Shown here: one piece after another, positions 35,953 through 48,478 of the stretch
Layout of the letters: every line of letters starts with the position of its first letter
How positions within the stretch are numbered: the stretch's first letter is position 1
Origin: Piper betle
Lineage: Eukaryota; Streptophyta; Magnoliopsida; Piperales; Piperaceae
NCBI GenBank assembly: GCA_033002965.1
Contig: JAURVB010006483.1
Coordinates: 1 to 64,000, forward strand
Direction: 5' to 3'
DNA: 64,000 bases
Program-made: the position numbers and the translations under genes
The notes under the pieces: model-generated
What the model saw: only the letters and a program-made list of their open reading frames with translations
The model's database searches: none
What the model was told of the DNA's origin: nothing

Positions 35953-38900
35953 CTATGCTTCTTCAGGCTCTTCCTCTTCTTGCAAAAGATTTTCCCTGTT
36001 ATCATGGGCCCAGAATCCACGAACATCAACAAGCATACTGGCTACAGTTCCACCTTGTTTGCAGGCAAGAAGATCTGCAAGAGTTATTCTAAGATGATCT
36101 GATGGCTTGACCATATCCCATATCTCGTCCCTCACATCTTCTATACACAGTTCATAGTTGCCACCTTCAATCCACTTCTGGTGCACATCTCTGTTTTCAC
36201 AGCCAGAGTTTTACCTTCGTTAGGGCAAATCATAGAAAACATCCAATAAAGTTAAAAAATAACCAATTCCTTGACAAGCGGCCAACATTTGGATTGAATT
36301 TTCTTCAGTAACAGGCACAGCAGCAGGTCCCTGCTCGCAGACTGTTAACAAAGTGCTCATCCCTACACAAGAAATTTATGATACCCAACCACATGCGCAT
36401 CTAATGGCTTATATAGCCAAACTGTATGCTCCGGGCCATGAAAAGCAATAAAATGTCGACATTCTCTAGACCACATTGAGATTTACAATAGGCACTTGAT
36501 AATGTTACTGTAGAAAGAGACTTGTAGGGTAAACTTGATGCTACAAGTAGGAAATTAACAGATTTATTTCTATAGGAAGATAGTATCAGGATAACATCCC
36601 TACTCATGTATGCATCCTTTCTTAATCTTCCACAGACTTAATGGCAAAGTCTGCACTAGATGGGATAATATAACCTTTTTAAGTCAAAACAGTGAATTTA
36701 TTTGTTTATTTATTTTTATAAAGGAACAGGATGCCAGAAGTCACCTGAAAAGAGTGTGAATATCTGCAGTTGTGAGGAAACCTCTTCCATTAAGATCAAG
36801 GCACCGGAACAAGTAAGTCAATCCTTCTGGTGTATCTTTGTTTTCCAATGCAATTACAAAGTCTAAAAAGCTTTCAAAGTCCATTTCCCGGCCATTACCT
36901 CCTCCAGCCTTCCCACGACGGACATGCTCATCAAATGCTGAAACAGTGACAAGAAGCATGAACTTGTTAAATCTAAAAAATAGGTAACAAAAACTAGTGG
37001 AACCTGTCTAAGAACCAAGTTGGTTTAGAACTTCCCTCCCCACCTCCAGCTGCTAAACAGATTTAATTCTTCAAACCAACTACACTACTTATTTAATTCT
37101 GCTTTTTCTTTTGAGATATTTAAATCACTTTGTGGAGGTTGTGCGTATAGAGGGTGGGAGAGAGAAAAAGACCTCTTTCTACAAAAATTTCAGTTAATGT
37201 GCCATCAGCATATTCTCGAAGCTCTTGCTTGCTCAATGTCCCATTCATATCCTTGTCTAGTGCAAGAAACATATCTGCAAGAGAAAATTACATTGTGCCA
37301 GTACAATCACTTTTCCTGCCAAGAAAAAAAAAACAGATTCTGGGAAAAAAAAGGTAAAAGAATGAAATGAGACAATCATGAAATTAGATACGCCACTAGT
37401 AGTCGTTTCAATGCAAATTACTAACGGCAGCAGACTGCTACAATTAAACAAGAAAGTAAAAAGTCTTCATTGTCAAAAAAAGGGAAATAAAACAAATATA
37501 TTCACCAAAAATGACTCAATTGAAGGTTCTGAAGCAGTCTTGCCAGGAATTTGTTTCATTTTTTTTATTTGCTCGCTCAGGTAAGAACCTACCACATATT
37601 CTCTGTGCAGATGTCAAAGAGAACCAGTTTTCAGCTTGTTCAGTGTCAGCAACCTCTTCTTCACTTTCCTGTAAAGTATTAAAATATTAAAAGTTTTTTT
37701 TTTTGACAAAAAACATAACGTGGCATCAAAACTGGAATAAAAACAAAAATTTCAGACAAACCCAAGCATCAACATGCCAGCCATATGGTTTCTCTAATAC
37801 AAGATAACTGATTTGTTGATGTCAAAGATGGAAGAAGTCAGTTATAAGTATAGTCTGAGAATAGTTCTATCAAATTAAGATAAGCACCTTGTCAAATTAG
37901 CAAACACAAGCTAGAACTTTTATATTTGGACACAGCCCACTCCGTCAAAAACCAAGTTCACATAAACTAAAAAGCAATTAATTCACGTGGGAAGCTAATC
38001 CTTAAAGCATCCCATACACTATTCTTTTGATAATTTCTCCGTTCCATTTTGAGCAATCCATAACTAGCTTCAATCTATATTCTTACAAGGCTACAAATAA
38101 AATATTGTAGAACTTTTTATCTACCTGATGCAGCTCCATTAACTCCTGAAGACAGTTGCTAGTAGAATTTTCTTTATGCAGGCTTTCCCTGAATAAAGAA
38201 AAAATCAATGATGTTTTGTCGTGAACATAAATTTACAAACTAAATAAATGCAAATACTCAACAGTGATGAGATGTAAACCTCGTCTGTGAGGATCACAAA
38301 AGAAAAAGAATTTGCGGGCTGCAATGCGGCAATACATTGGAACAAAGGCTGCAGGCATATCCCTTAGTTGTGCCAGATTAGGAATAAGGCCTCTTATATA
38401 AGCTTCCATTTCCTGCAGTCAAGGGGAAGAAAACAGTATATGACATTCATAAAAGTATGATACCTTATAAAGAACAAAAATTTATGATATCCTAATAAGG
38501 GAGCTCATCAAAATGGTCAACTACAGCATACATGAGGTTGAAGGAAACCATCAGAATCCTCGTCAAGCTCACTCATATCAATTCTGGCCTGGGTCAGAGA
38601 TACCTGTAATAAATGAACAATAAATGGGGTCCAGTTGTGCATGAAATGAATCATTGTCTACCCACTGTTAACTATTGAAGCCTGTCAGTGATTACTTCAA
38701 CAAGTACTTGTTAAAGAAGTACAAAACAGCATTAACAGAAATTGCATAGGTCATATTTGAAAGGCATCTAAACAACTGTACTTGCCATCTTCGGTGGTAT
38801 ACTACCATTCAGCACGTTCGCAACAAACAACATGTGCAAGAGAGAACTTGGAAATTGTCCTCAATGTAAAAATGAGTTGGCCCGACAAGAAAGACTAATG

Positions 38901-41082
38901 CAATAGAAACATGCCACCATAAGATTAAAATCAAACAACTAAAGAAAACGAAAATTTCCATTTACTTCTAAGCATCCCTCCTCTCACATCATGGTCACAG
39001 TTCCGCCGTAAGGAGCTCTTATAAGAATATATTGCAGTACATTTCACATATGCCAAGAACCGTCAAAACTTAATATATACATTTCAATTTCTAAAGTAAC
39101 TTTGAAAATGATTTCCTTTCCAAATTGGAATAGATAACAAACTACTTTGGCTAGTAGATAAGGCAACACGAATAATGCCAACCATCAACTACTTCTTCAA
39201 AGGTTATCACATTCTGCAAAAGAACTTTTAAGTAATTCCTAAGTTAACTTCAACCAAATCAATGTACCTATTTTTCAAGCATTCTCAACAATTTAAATAG
39301 CTGTTTTGGGATAACTTATTTCAACGATACTCCTATCTCAAATTTTGAAATCTATCTACATCTTAAATCTTTGTTTAAAATATCTCAAGCAGTCATAACA
39401 ATCAGCTACCAATGTCCAGAAGTGAAAAAATTATCTGGCTGTTCACATAATGAAAACAGCAAAACAAGGAAAATACACATCTTTAAGCTCTTCAATAAGA
39501 CGTAGTTTGGAAAGGGTAGATAATACTATTTGTGAAGAAGACTTTCGACCAGTATTTTAAGGAAAAAAAGTAGGATAAGAAGGGAGGAAATAGTTCATTG
39601 TTTATTTTTTTCTTCTAAAGGAACTCGAGATAAGTTTATGTTCTAAGCTGGACTAATTTAACAATGAAGGAAAACAAACCCACAGTGCGCATCACATAGA
39701 GGTAGAACGGTAAGATAGCAATCCTTCCAGATTCATCTTTTTCAAACTTCATGAAATTTGATGGGCTGAAAAATCTCCGGCATTTTGGTCCAATTTGCTC
39801 TGTACATACTGATGCAATTTGACAGAAATCCTCATAGTTCATCTGAAAATATATCATAAAATTTACAGGTTAAATGAAACAATTCAGTACACCAAAACTA
39901 ATAACTATATCGTAACAGATAAGGACTTAGAAGCAACAGCACGAGACACCATAAGCTGAGACAAAATAGCAATCAGGAAACAAGTAAAAATTAGAAAGAC
40001 AAGAGCAAAAGAAGACAGATAAAAGGAATGTTAATAACGCCAAAGGCATAAAAATGTTCATGAATATTAGAAAAAAAACCAACTTTTACCTTCACTTGAC
40101 AAAAATATCCTAAAGTAACAGGTAAAAATGAGCCAAAATTACAACAGAGATTCATAATAAAATTAGCATTATAAACTGGAACGAAGCACTCACCTTTTCA
40201 GCACCGGTGGTATCATCAATGACGCAATTCTCCCTCAAGCAAACCCACATTGCATCTAGGTCATCAGCATTCAACAACAGATCCGACTGTTTCTGCATGG
40301 GCATGTTACAGGGCATTCCAATGAAAGAAAAAAGAGTAAATGTCGTATTATGAAACCAAACGCAAATTTGTAAAATACTGAACAATGGTTAAGAAGTATA
40401 AAACCTGGAAGGTGGAATTTACCTTCAAAAAACGATATTTTGCCAACCTTTGGACTCTATGACTGATCGATCCCTCTTCAGGCTTCTGTTACATGTTACA
40501 TGAGAACCATATGAGTGGAAACATGTCCATCTCAGAACGCTCAAGCCAGCAGTACCAACAGTTATTTTATCATTTAGCAGTCAATCGACAACATTTGTTC
40601 TCCACAACAACGAAGAGTTCGTTTCTTGACCCAGTATAGTAAAAAAACAAAGCTTGCCTTCTTGTAAAAACTCGGTATCTTGCCAGCTTCAGTGCTTTTC
40701 TGCTGCTTTTCCTTGAATATCTCTAAAAGAATTCTCTTCGTCTCAAGCTCTACCACAAAGAACAAAAATTCACTACTTCAGCTCACTAACACCCAACAAA
40801 AATTCGACTCTAACCTACATAACTTCATGATCAGAACCCATAAAAAAAACACTATAAAGAATCCCATTCTCCAAATGATGAAGAATTCAACAAAAAATTT
40901 GAAAAAAAAAAGAAGTTAAGACGGCCATAAAACAAGAAAACCATTCCGTGGCTTACCCATGAGAGCTTCCGAGCCAAGACCAGCGCCGGATCCGATGAAC
41001 CGGCGGAGATTCCGAACCCACGGCATGGAAGACGGCGGGGGGTCATTTTGCCTTCCCCATCGCTCGAGCCACCGCTGTACAT
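35953..41082 (-). CDS. TON2: PP2A regulatory subunit B'' TONNEAU2/FASS, 12 exons
   Basis: In order on the minus strand the exons are 40957-41082, 40658-40749, 40423-40485, 40194-40292, 39684-39842, 38532-38603, 38280-38412, 38125-38188, 37593-37668, 37173-37274, 36745-36937 and 35953-36190. The protein matches the plant B'' subunit throughout. It starts MYSGGSSDGEG, has two EF-hand loops (about residues 194-205 and 302-313) and ends in an acidic LLQEEEEPEEA tail. TON2 works with TON1 and TRM proteins in the TTP complex that organises cortical microtubules and the preprophase band. Exons total 1417 nt, two short of an open frame. One base is missing in the G-run 41037-41042 and one near 38160. 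Allowing for both gives about 472 residues, the family length. Intron 2 (40486-40657) uses a GC donor. No other gene lies between it and the DVL gene. Confidence 0.93.
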
Positions 41083-42211
41083 CCTTCCCTCTACGGATCG
41101 GCTACCGACACTCCACAGCAATCACCTCCTACCGCTTCGAGAGATCGTTCTTTATCCGAGCGATCATCGGAGGACCCTGCCACAGGAATGTCGCCGGATC
41201 TAGCGTTTCCCGGCCGGCGGAGATGGGTGGTGTCGCCGGAGCTTTTCGACAAAAATTTGGTGAGAAGCTACACTCAACAACTTGTGCTTGAAAACAAAAC
41301 GTCGGCCCAGTATATATGGCGTATGTTGGTCCACCCTTCGGCCCATTAACAAAGCCCACACCAAATTATTGGCCCAGTATGACGTTCTGCAGGCCCACTA
41401 TTGTCTTGGACTGTGACACTTCGACCCATTAACAAAGCCCATACCAAATTATTACATTGAAATTATGAAACTAGGGCAAGGGCATAATGACCTGTTTTGT
41501 GTGAGTAACACTGTGTAATTTACTAACTTGGGCTAAAGGTGCTCCAGGGGGGAAGGTCGACGGGTTGACCGTCTTTCGATGGCGGAGATGGCTGGTGCTC
41601 CCAGATGATTGGAAGTCTAAACTGGACTGGCGCACCACAACTTCGACAAGAATCAGAGAAGATGCACCATGGGCAACTTGGGCTTGCAAGTCAAATCAAA
41701 TGCTGGCCCAAATCCTTAATTGGGCGGTCGATGTCCATAAAAGCCCATTTTGGCCTTGAACAATGAAAAACTTGCCTGCTCGTGATTCAGAAGCAAACAA
41801 TTATCATAATGTCAGTAGGTTGATGATATCCTTTACCGTGTTTATTTATTAATAATCTTGGAGGTTCGAATTGTTTCAGAAGACCTACGTTAATTTTCTA
41901 TTACTATCACAACATTATTAAGACTATTAATTTTATCACTAAGAAATATGATTAGCTTACTATTTTGTTAGGAGGTAAATAATCTACTGAAAGGTCTTAT
42001 AACCAACTTGTAGTCAATATTGGTCGTAATACCTAATAGACAACTCGATTACATATAAATATACTCATTTCTTTTTAAAATACTCAAGTTGTCACAAAGA
42101 CATTTAATGGGTTAGTGATTTGGTTAAAGCTTATTGGCCCTTATACCCATATTAACTGTAAGGATTATTGCTCTCTATGAGGATGTCTTTAATTAAGCTA
42201 AATTTAGTTGG

Positions 42212-42218
<7 letters not shown>

Positions 42219-42266
<48 letters not shown>
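42219..42266. repeat. (AT)n microsatellite, about 24 units
   Basis: This is the longest simple repeat of the window. A second AT run (42353-42389) lies 86 bp further on. Confidence 0.92.
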
Positions 42267-42271
<5 letters not shown>

Positions 42272-42350
42272 AAATAGAGGTGTAAGCATGAAGTTAGACG
42301 AATTAGGAATGAGCTAATGCTAATCCAATACGATGAAAAGTTTTATTGGG

Positions 42351-42352
<2 letters not shown>

Positions 42353-42389
<37 letters not shown>
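42353..42389. repeat. (AT)n microsatellite, second run
   Basis: An AT run of about 18 units, separated from 42219-42266 by a short unique spacer. Confidence 0.9.
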
Positions 42390-42390
<1 letters not shown>

Positions 42391-44303
42391 CTATATATAT
42401 TTCTATATTTTATTAAAGGAGATAACAAAGATACAAATCTCCGTTCATGCGGGATGCCGTCCGTGATGGTAATCAACTTCAATCTGACCCCAGCTCAGTC
42501 GACATCTGGTTTTGCACATAGCTGAACAACTCTTATTCAACATGCAAAACGAAATCATTTGATTTGATTTCCGACATAATTACTAAACTATATTTGACTG
42601 TGGAAGAAGCCGAGGAAGTTTCAAGGTAGAGAATCTAGAGAAGAAAGAATGTATAAAATCCTCCCATCTCGAAGCAAGGCGGCGACAGACTCATTTTCCT
42701 TGTTATCAAAGGATGAGCTAAACTACATCGGAATTGCATTAGATTCAGAGCCATGGTAGGGACAAATGCATTGCCCCTGCCTATTTACAACTCTGCATTA
42801 GTTTCATGATTTCAAGACAGGAGCCCCGTATTCAATTATTTACTAGTTTTTTTAATCACAATGTTATGGTCTAGCGTGCACGTTTAGAATCCAGGCCATA
42901 CTGCGTTGTTAATCTTCCCTATAAAATTAGCTTCTACAAATTGTTAAGAGTCGTATCGATTGTTATATACGCTGAAGTATATACTTTGAAGTGTAGAAGG
43001 TACGCAAGGCACTTCATCTACACGGTACATTTTTCCTAGTTCGGGTTGGTCGAAGTGAACCGAGAGTTGAAAAAATTTTCATTGGCCAAGCCGTCACTCA
43101 TGATAAAGGCTATATGACAAATATAGACATGGTAAGGAACATTCCGCATGCCATTTTTCATGGTGGATGATTTCAATTTTAATAAGTGAATACTCTTAAG
43201 TAAATGACATTAAAATTATTTAATTGTAATAACTAATTAAACCATCTACTTACTGTTTTTCTTCTGGGTAGCTAGGTATAAGTATATATATTGTCGTTTA
43301 TGATAATTGAAGGATTTAAAAGTGAGTAAAATTCATTTGCCTATTATTATAATCAAACTCACTCAAAAAAATTAATCAAATGTTTTCCTAAGTACGTATT
43401 TTGTATAATAGTTGCCTACTATATATATAGGAAAAATCTTTGCCGGCCCACTTAATAATTTACCAATGCCTTAGAAATATATACTTCAGCAATTTCAAAC
43501 TTTACAAGTTCGTCTGGCCTTTTGGTAGAACTGTTTGTAAAAGGGAAAATAATGTACTCATGAACCCATAAAGCTTAAGTGCATGCATTTGCGGGAAATC
43601 TTTGACTATGAGACAGAAGCGTGATGAAGGCGTTCTTAAGAGGTGTGTCTAAACATATTTCTTCTCCCACTAAATCATTATGGAGTGAGCCGCGGTTGGC
43701 TCATCGAGAAATCTAACTTGGCTCGCTACCGTACGTACTGCCTTAGGACATTTTTCAACCCCTCGGCTATTTCAATTGATGTCTATATTATACAATTCAA
43801 CCATTTGGATTTCAGTCTGAATGAAATAAGGAAGATCAATTTCTCTTGGCTCGGTGCATATCATTCCAACTTTGGAAGTTTGAGTTTAGAAGAGAGGGAT
43901 CGAAGCCCAAGAAGCTTTGCGTGAAAGTAAAGTGGCAAGAAAGATGAAGATGGTAGCTGGCAAGGACCTACACAACCTTGCCCCCTCCTTGGATCATCCA
44001 TCCGACACCCATTTCTATAATCAAATTCACTGCTTTGTCTTGCTTGAGCAGCCTCCTCTTCTCGTGGCCCCTTTGCCACCATCTCCATCTTCCCTCCCTA
44101 ATTTAATATATCTCCTACAATATTATACTCTCAACCCCCATGCTCATCAGTAACATGTAACCAAATCACACCAAAGCTTTGCGTCTTCCCATGCAACAGA
44201 TTTATTGCCCATTTTTCTAAAACATGACCATGTTCACTCCCCCTGGTGCAATTTGCCTTCTTCAAACCCGGTCAATGTCTCTTAAAACACACTTCAAAGC
44301 TTT

Positions 44304-44312
44304 GTATAAATT
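44304..44312 (+). promoter_or_regulatory. Possible TATA box of the DVL gene
   Basis: The motif gtataaatt lies about 70 bp before the DVL start. The position fits a core promoter with a short 5' UTR. Confidence 0.45.
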
Positions 44313-44375
44313 GGTGTGTCCAGTTGAATTAATATCGTTGCACTTTGGATTGTTGGAGGGTCGAGTCAGACCTCC

Positions 44376-44522
44376 ATGGCCAGCATCAAGGGGAAGAAGG
44401 CAAGAAATGGGTTAACCAGGAGGTGTGCCTCTCTTGTGAGGGAGCATAGAGCCCGAATCTACATCCTCCGCCGCTGTGCCACCATGCTTCTTTGCTGGTA
44501 TATCCACGCAGACGATCACTAG
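44376..44522 (+). CDS. DVL: DVL/RTFL small polypeptide, 48 aa
   Basis: This short intronless gene encodes a basic 48-residue peptide. Its C-terminal two thirds carry the DEVIL/ROTUNDIFOLIA4 signature: RRCASLVREHRARIYILRR, then C34, TM, LLCW (38-41) and a short polar end. In Arabidopsis, DVL/RTFL peptides sit at the plasma membrane, and overexpression limits polar cell proliferation and alters leaf and fruit shape. The N-terminal part (residues 1-14) is short and Lys-rich, as is usual for this variable region. The ATG at 44376 is the only methionine before the domain; the frame is open upstream to a stop near 44325. A TATA-like gtataaatt at about 44304 supports a promoter. At under 60 codons it is easily missed by ORF-length filters. 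Confidence 0.92.
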   Translation: MASIKGKKARNGLTRRCASLVREHRARIYILRRCATMLLCWYIHADDH

Positions 44523-47500
44523 GAGTGGGAGCAGAGAAGGCCAACATAATGATCGGCCCCCTCTGAATCTGTTCTTCTAGCTCCTATATATATTACTATC
44601 CATTAGCAAACAGCTAGTTTCTTTGTAGTAGATGGGATATCAACAAGAAATGGTGGGTGTTAGTACGGCCAGTTTGATTCGTCAGATCAGTTGTTACATT
44701 GCTTTGGCTTAATTGGTCCTCCCTGTTACCCTTTTTTCGCGACCTTTGGCTATAAGCCATGGCGTTTGTTGGGCAACGGGAGGGGCTAATTTTGATTAGC
44801 CAATTGATGCGATGTGCTTGGCTTTTTATTAACCCGGTTTAAGTACAATAAGGAAAGAAGTGCTACAATAAGGAGGCGGTACATGCTCAAAGGAGATGTA
44901 CTGATGTGTGAGAGCAGCTTTTCATCTTCTTCCTTGGTTTTTCACCTTTTTGTTTCTGAAACGTTTTTTTGACGGTGGGATGCGAAGAATGCCCGGTGCT
45001 GTCCATGTAGAAGGTGTAATATTGAAACTCTACGCTACATAAATCTCATGACTAGGGACTTGTATGTGATCCATGTTCAGAGCTCTCTCACAGGCCAACT
45101 TTTGCTCTTTGTTTTCAATTGTTGTCCTATATTATATTTATATTGTGTTTGTCTAGATAAAAATAAAATGGCTTTATATATATATACTTATTTATATATA
45201 GATATATCAGTATAAATTTGTGCCTCTCGAGCATTTGTTGGTTGGAAGACTTAATCTATCTTTGAGTAATCAATGTGCAAAACAAGTCGAATTACTATTT
45301 TATACTCATTTATATAATTAACAATAATATTTTTTTAAAACAAAGGGAAAAAATAAATTGAGTGGATATTTTATCTATTTTTTAAGATAATGAAATTGTG
45401 ATCATAAATTTTTTTAATTTAATTATATACATGTATACATTTTTAATAAATTTCAAATATCCCATATACATCGCGCGAGTCATTAAACAAATATATGTTT
45501 GTTGAATGCATTGACAAAAATTATCATGAATTTCATACAAGTAATTCCGAACGAGGAAACCAGCTGAAAAATGAATCTTGGACGATGTTTGCATGTTATG
45601 TGATTTATATTAATCTATGAAATGTGATCTGTTCTGGTCTGGTATGTGCTCATGTAAATAATGAAGGGATGATCACTGTATATTAACTGGACATGCCAGC
45701 GCAGCGTGAGGAACGTTTAATGACTTTCAAGCTATAAAAAATTAATTAATTAATTAATTAATTATTAAAAAAAACATTTTACAGTGAAAAAGAATTTATC
45801 CTGGTCTGCAAGGTTTTTCTTTTATTTTTCTTCCCTACGAGCCATCATTTGAGACTCCTTTCACCTTTGAGCCCATATTAAAATACGCCTAACCAGCTTC
45901 GGTTACAAATATATGAGGTCATTGTTACGGAAATCCACGATGAGCCGATCAGTAATGGAATTATCAAAATGACGACTATTGACAATTTAGCCAAAGAGCA
46001 ATCAACAACAATTAAGTACCCCGCTGCAAAAAAATAAAAAATAAAAAGCACTCATCGAATATATGCGACATGCCTACCACCGTATGTTTTTTATTTTTGA
46101 AAAAATTTACTTAAGAGCTACGTGTTTAATTTAAACATTTTTTAGTGGGTTCACAAAATAATATTTATATGTATTAAAATTAGGGTGCATAAGTAGGAAA
46201 TTAATAAAATTTAATCTTTTTTTAGTATTATTATAACCTAATTTTAAATTTTTTAAAAATCTACAAGTTAATAAATATTTTGAAATCAATTTTTATTACA
46301 ATTATTTTGAGAATTAAGATGAGAGTGTTAAAAATATTAGATTGTGTTAAAATTTTATAATTACCCTTATTATATATTATTTTATTTATTTACATAATTT
46401 TTGCATTATAAAACCACTAAATTACCTGTAGCTGACATGAATTGTACGAGGTGCGGCCAATATATACGGGGCTTTTTTCTTTTATCCGGATTACCATGAA
46501 ATAGTTCCGTAGAGTTTGGAATATCACCGGATCATATGCCAAAATCTTCCGAAAGTGGCTAGGCTGCATGCAGTGATAGCAGCGCAGGCCCATCAACATT
46601 CAACTTTAGCCCATTGCTCCAAAATTCGAAGTCCACATATATTATCTTATTGCTAAGCCCATTGGAACCTCGCCCATCAAAGCTGGTTTTAATCGAGTTG
46701 GTTTTGACCTCCCAAAACAGGATAGTTTTAAGCTCGTCAAAATTAAACAGTTTAAGTATATTCGAACACGAATAACGTAAAAAATGTTTGAGTCGATTTT
46801 AAATCAAAACTCATTCGATCTTAAGTCGAATCCGAACGAACTTCAAACTTCGAGCTATTCGAATTAAGTTCAAGCACAAGCGAGCTCGTTTGGCAACTCC
46901 ATTTGTTATTTCCTGCTCGACACTAAAAAACTGCCAAGTAGGAAAAATATTCTTTTAACTGATTTAGTAATTATTAACATGGGTATTTTCTTTTTTTTCT
47001 CTCTCATAATCTATATATCAAACCAATCAGGCTTGAAATATAAAATCTACAAAAACTAAATTCTTAAACCAAAATCTAAGAAGATAGTAAATGGTCACTA
47101 GGCTGACCTAAAATACCTTTCAACACAATGCGAATAATAATTTAAATACAATCCATTATGAGATGTAATGTGCTTTTAATTTGCAAATCAGTAGCTAGTA
47201 GCTACCATTGAGTGGCAATTGGTAAATAGTCAATAGGAAATATAATAACACCCTGGGGACGTGTATTTTTAGCGTTCAAGTACAGAATCGCACGTGGATT
47301 TTAATTGAGCACCTTACTACATGCTAGCCGGTAACAGTTCCTGCTTCAAAATTCAGAGTAACACATGCAAGGCCAAGGGCGGGCGCAGCTATGTACTGTG
47401 CAAGTAAATTTGATACGATTTTGACGGTCTCCTTTCATTTTTGGCATGCAGTTCGAGTTTAATACGTCTGTCTATTCTGTGACATCATTTGCCCGCGGTA

Positions 47501-48478
47501 CGAAATCTGTTCAGAGTCTTCTGACCTTTTAAATATCAACAGTGATCTTGAACTTGGGTTTATTTTCATCCAAAGTCGTACACTTGTATACTAATTTCTC
47601 ATTGTTTAGTCTCTGGTTTTTTTATATTCAATGCTAACTGCCAACCGCACCCATTATAATAGCTGTTAATATTTCGAATGAGATTTCCAGAACAAGATTA
47701 TAAAAAGACTCGACTTTGATTAAAATGTGCGGACCATATATTATCATACAGGACCATGCCTGTTAGAAGAACATATTTCTATGTATGATCTATCTTTACA
47801 ACATAAGCTTTTCCATTAAACTTGCTTACTATTAACAATAGATACTGCAAATTTTGCTCGAATGACACCTCTCACTTCAGTTTTTGGAGGATGCGTAACA
47901 CAAGCTAGCTAGCCTGGACTCAAAACTGAGGAGCCGCTCAAACTTGTAGTTTTGAATTTTATTTTCCTTATTTATCTTGTGGTAAAATTACCCAATTTTT
48001 AAAAATTAACTTTCTCAAGTTTTCTAGAAAAAACTATTCAATACTTATTTCAACAATATTATATTTTAGGAAATATAGATTTGGTTGATTTTTTTGCAAA
48101 TGGTAACAGAAGTTCATAACTATTATTGTTATCTCTAAGATATAATTAGGGATGCATATAGTGACTTATCAGTTAGCAGAGAATATTTAGACCCATGTCT
48201 TATAGATGTTCTTGTTTATTTAACATGTTATTTTGACCGTTGAGAACCATCTTCAAATTGAAAGTGCATGTATCGCTCTTTTCCTATTAAATATTTTTTC
48301 AAGTTAAAATCTCTAATCTAACACACATTCACACCCACTTACCTAATACACACAAATAACACCAATCTTAAAATTGCTTTCATAAAAAAATTGTAGTTTT
48401 TTTTCCATTTAAGACTTACTCTTTTAGAACAATATGCACTTTAATTAGAAAATTTACCCACATCCTCCCATGGTTGCA
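44523..48478. other. AT-rich intergenic DNA
   Basis: Almost 4 kb holds no supported gene. A TTAA-type simple repeat occupies about 45740-45764. Around 46690-46900 the sequence is rich in short tcga/ttcga words typical of decayed plant transposon fragments, but no termini are visible. Open frames at 45382-45594 and 46417-46599 (minus) have no recognisable domains. Confidence 0.5.

Larger units (their letters stand above)
41083..44300. other. TON2 promoter side and intergenic DNA
   Basis: The region next to 41083 is probably the TON2 5' UTR and promoter. It contains several ggccca motifs (for example around 41304, 41340 and 41371), a class often found in promoters of cell-proliferation genes. 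Two long AT microsatellites (42219-42266 and 42353-42389) follow. Open frames at 43643-43924, 43861-44088 and 43917-44153 show no family features. No further gene is supported. Confidence 0.5.

Noticed and set aside
43643..43924. 93-codon open frame between TON2 and DVL
   Set aside because: No domain or signal; composition matches the surrounding DNA.
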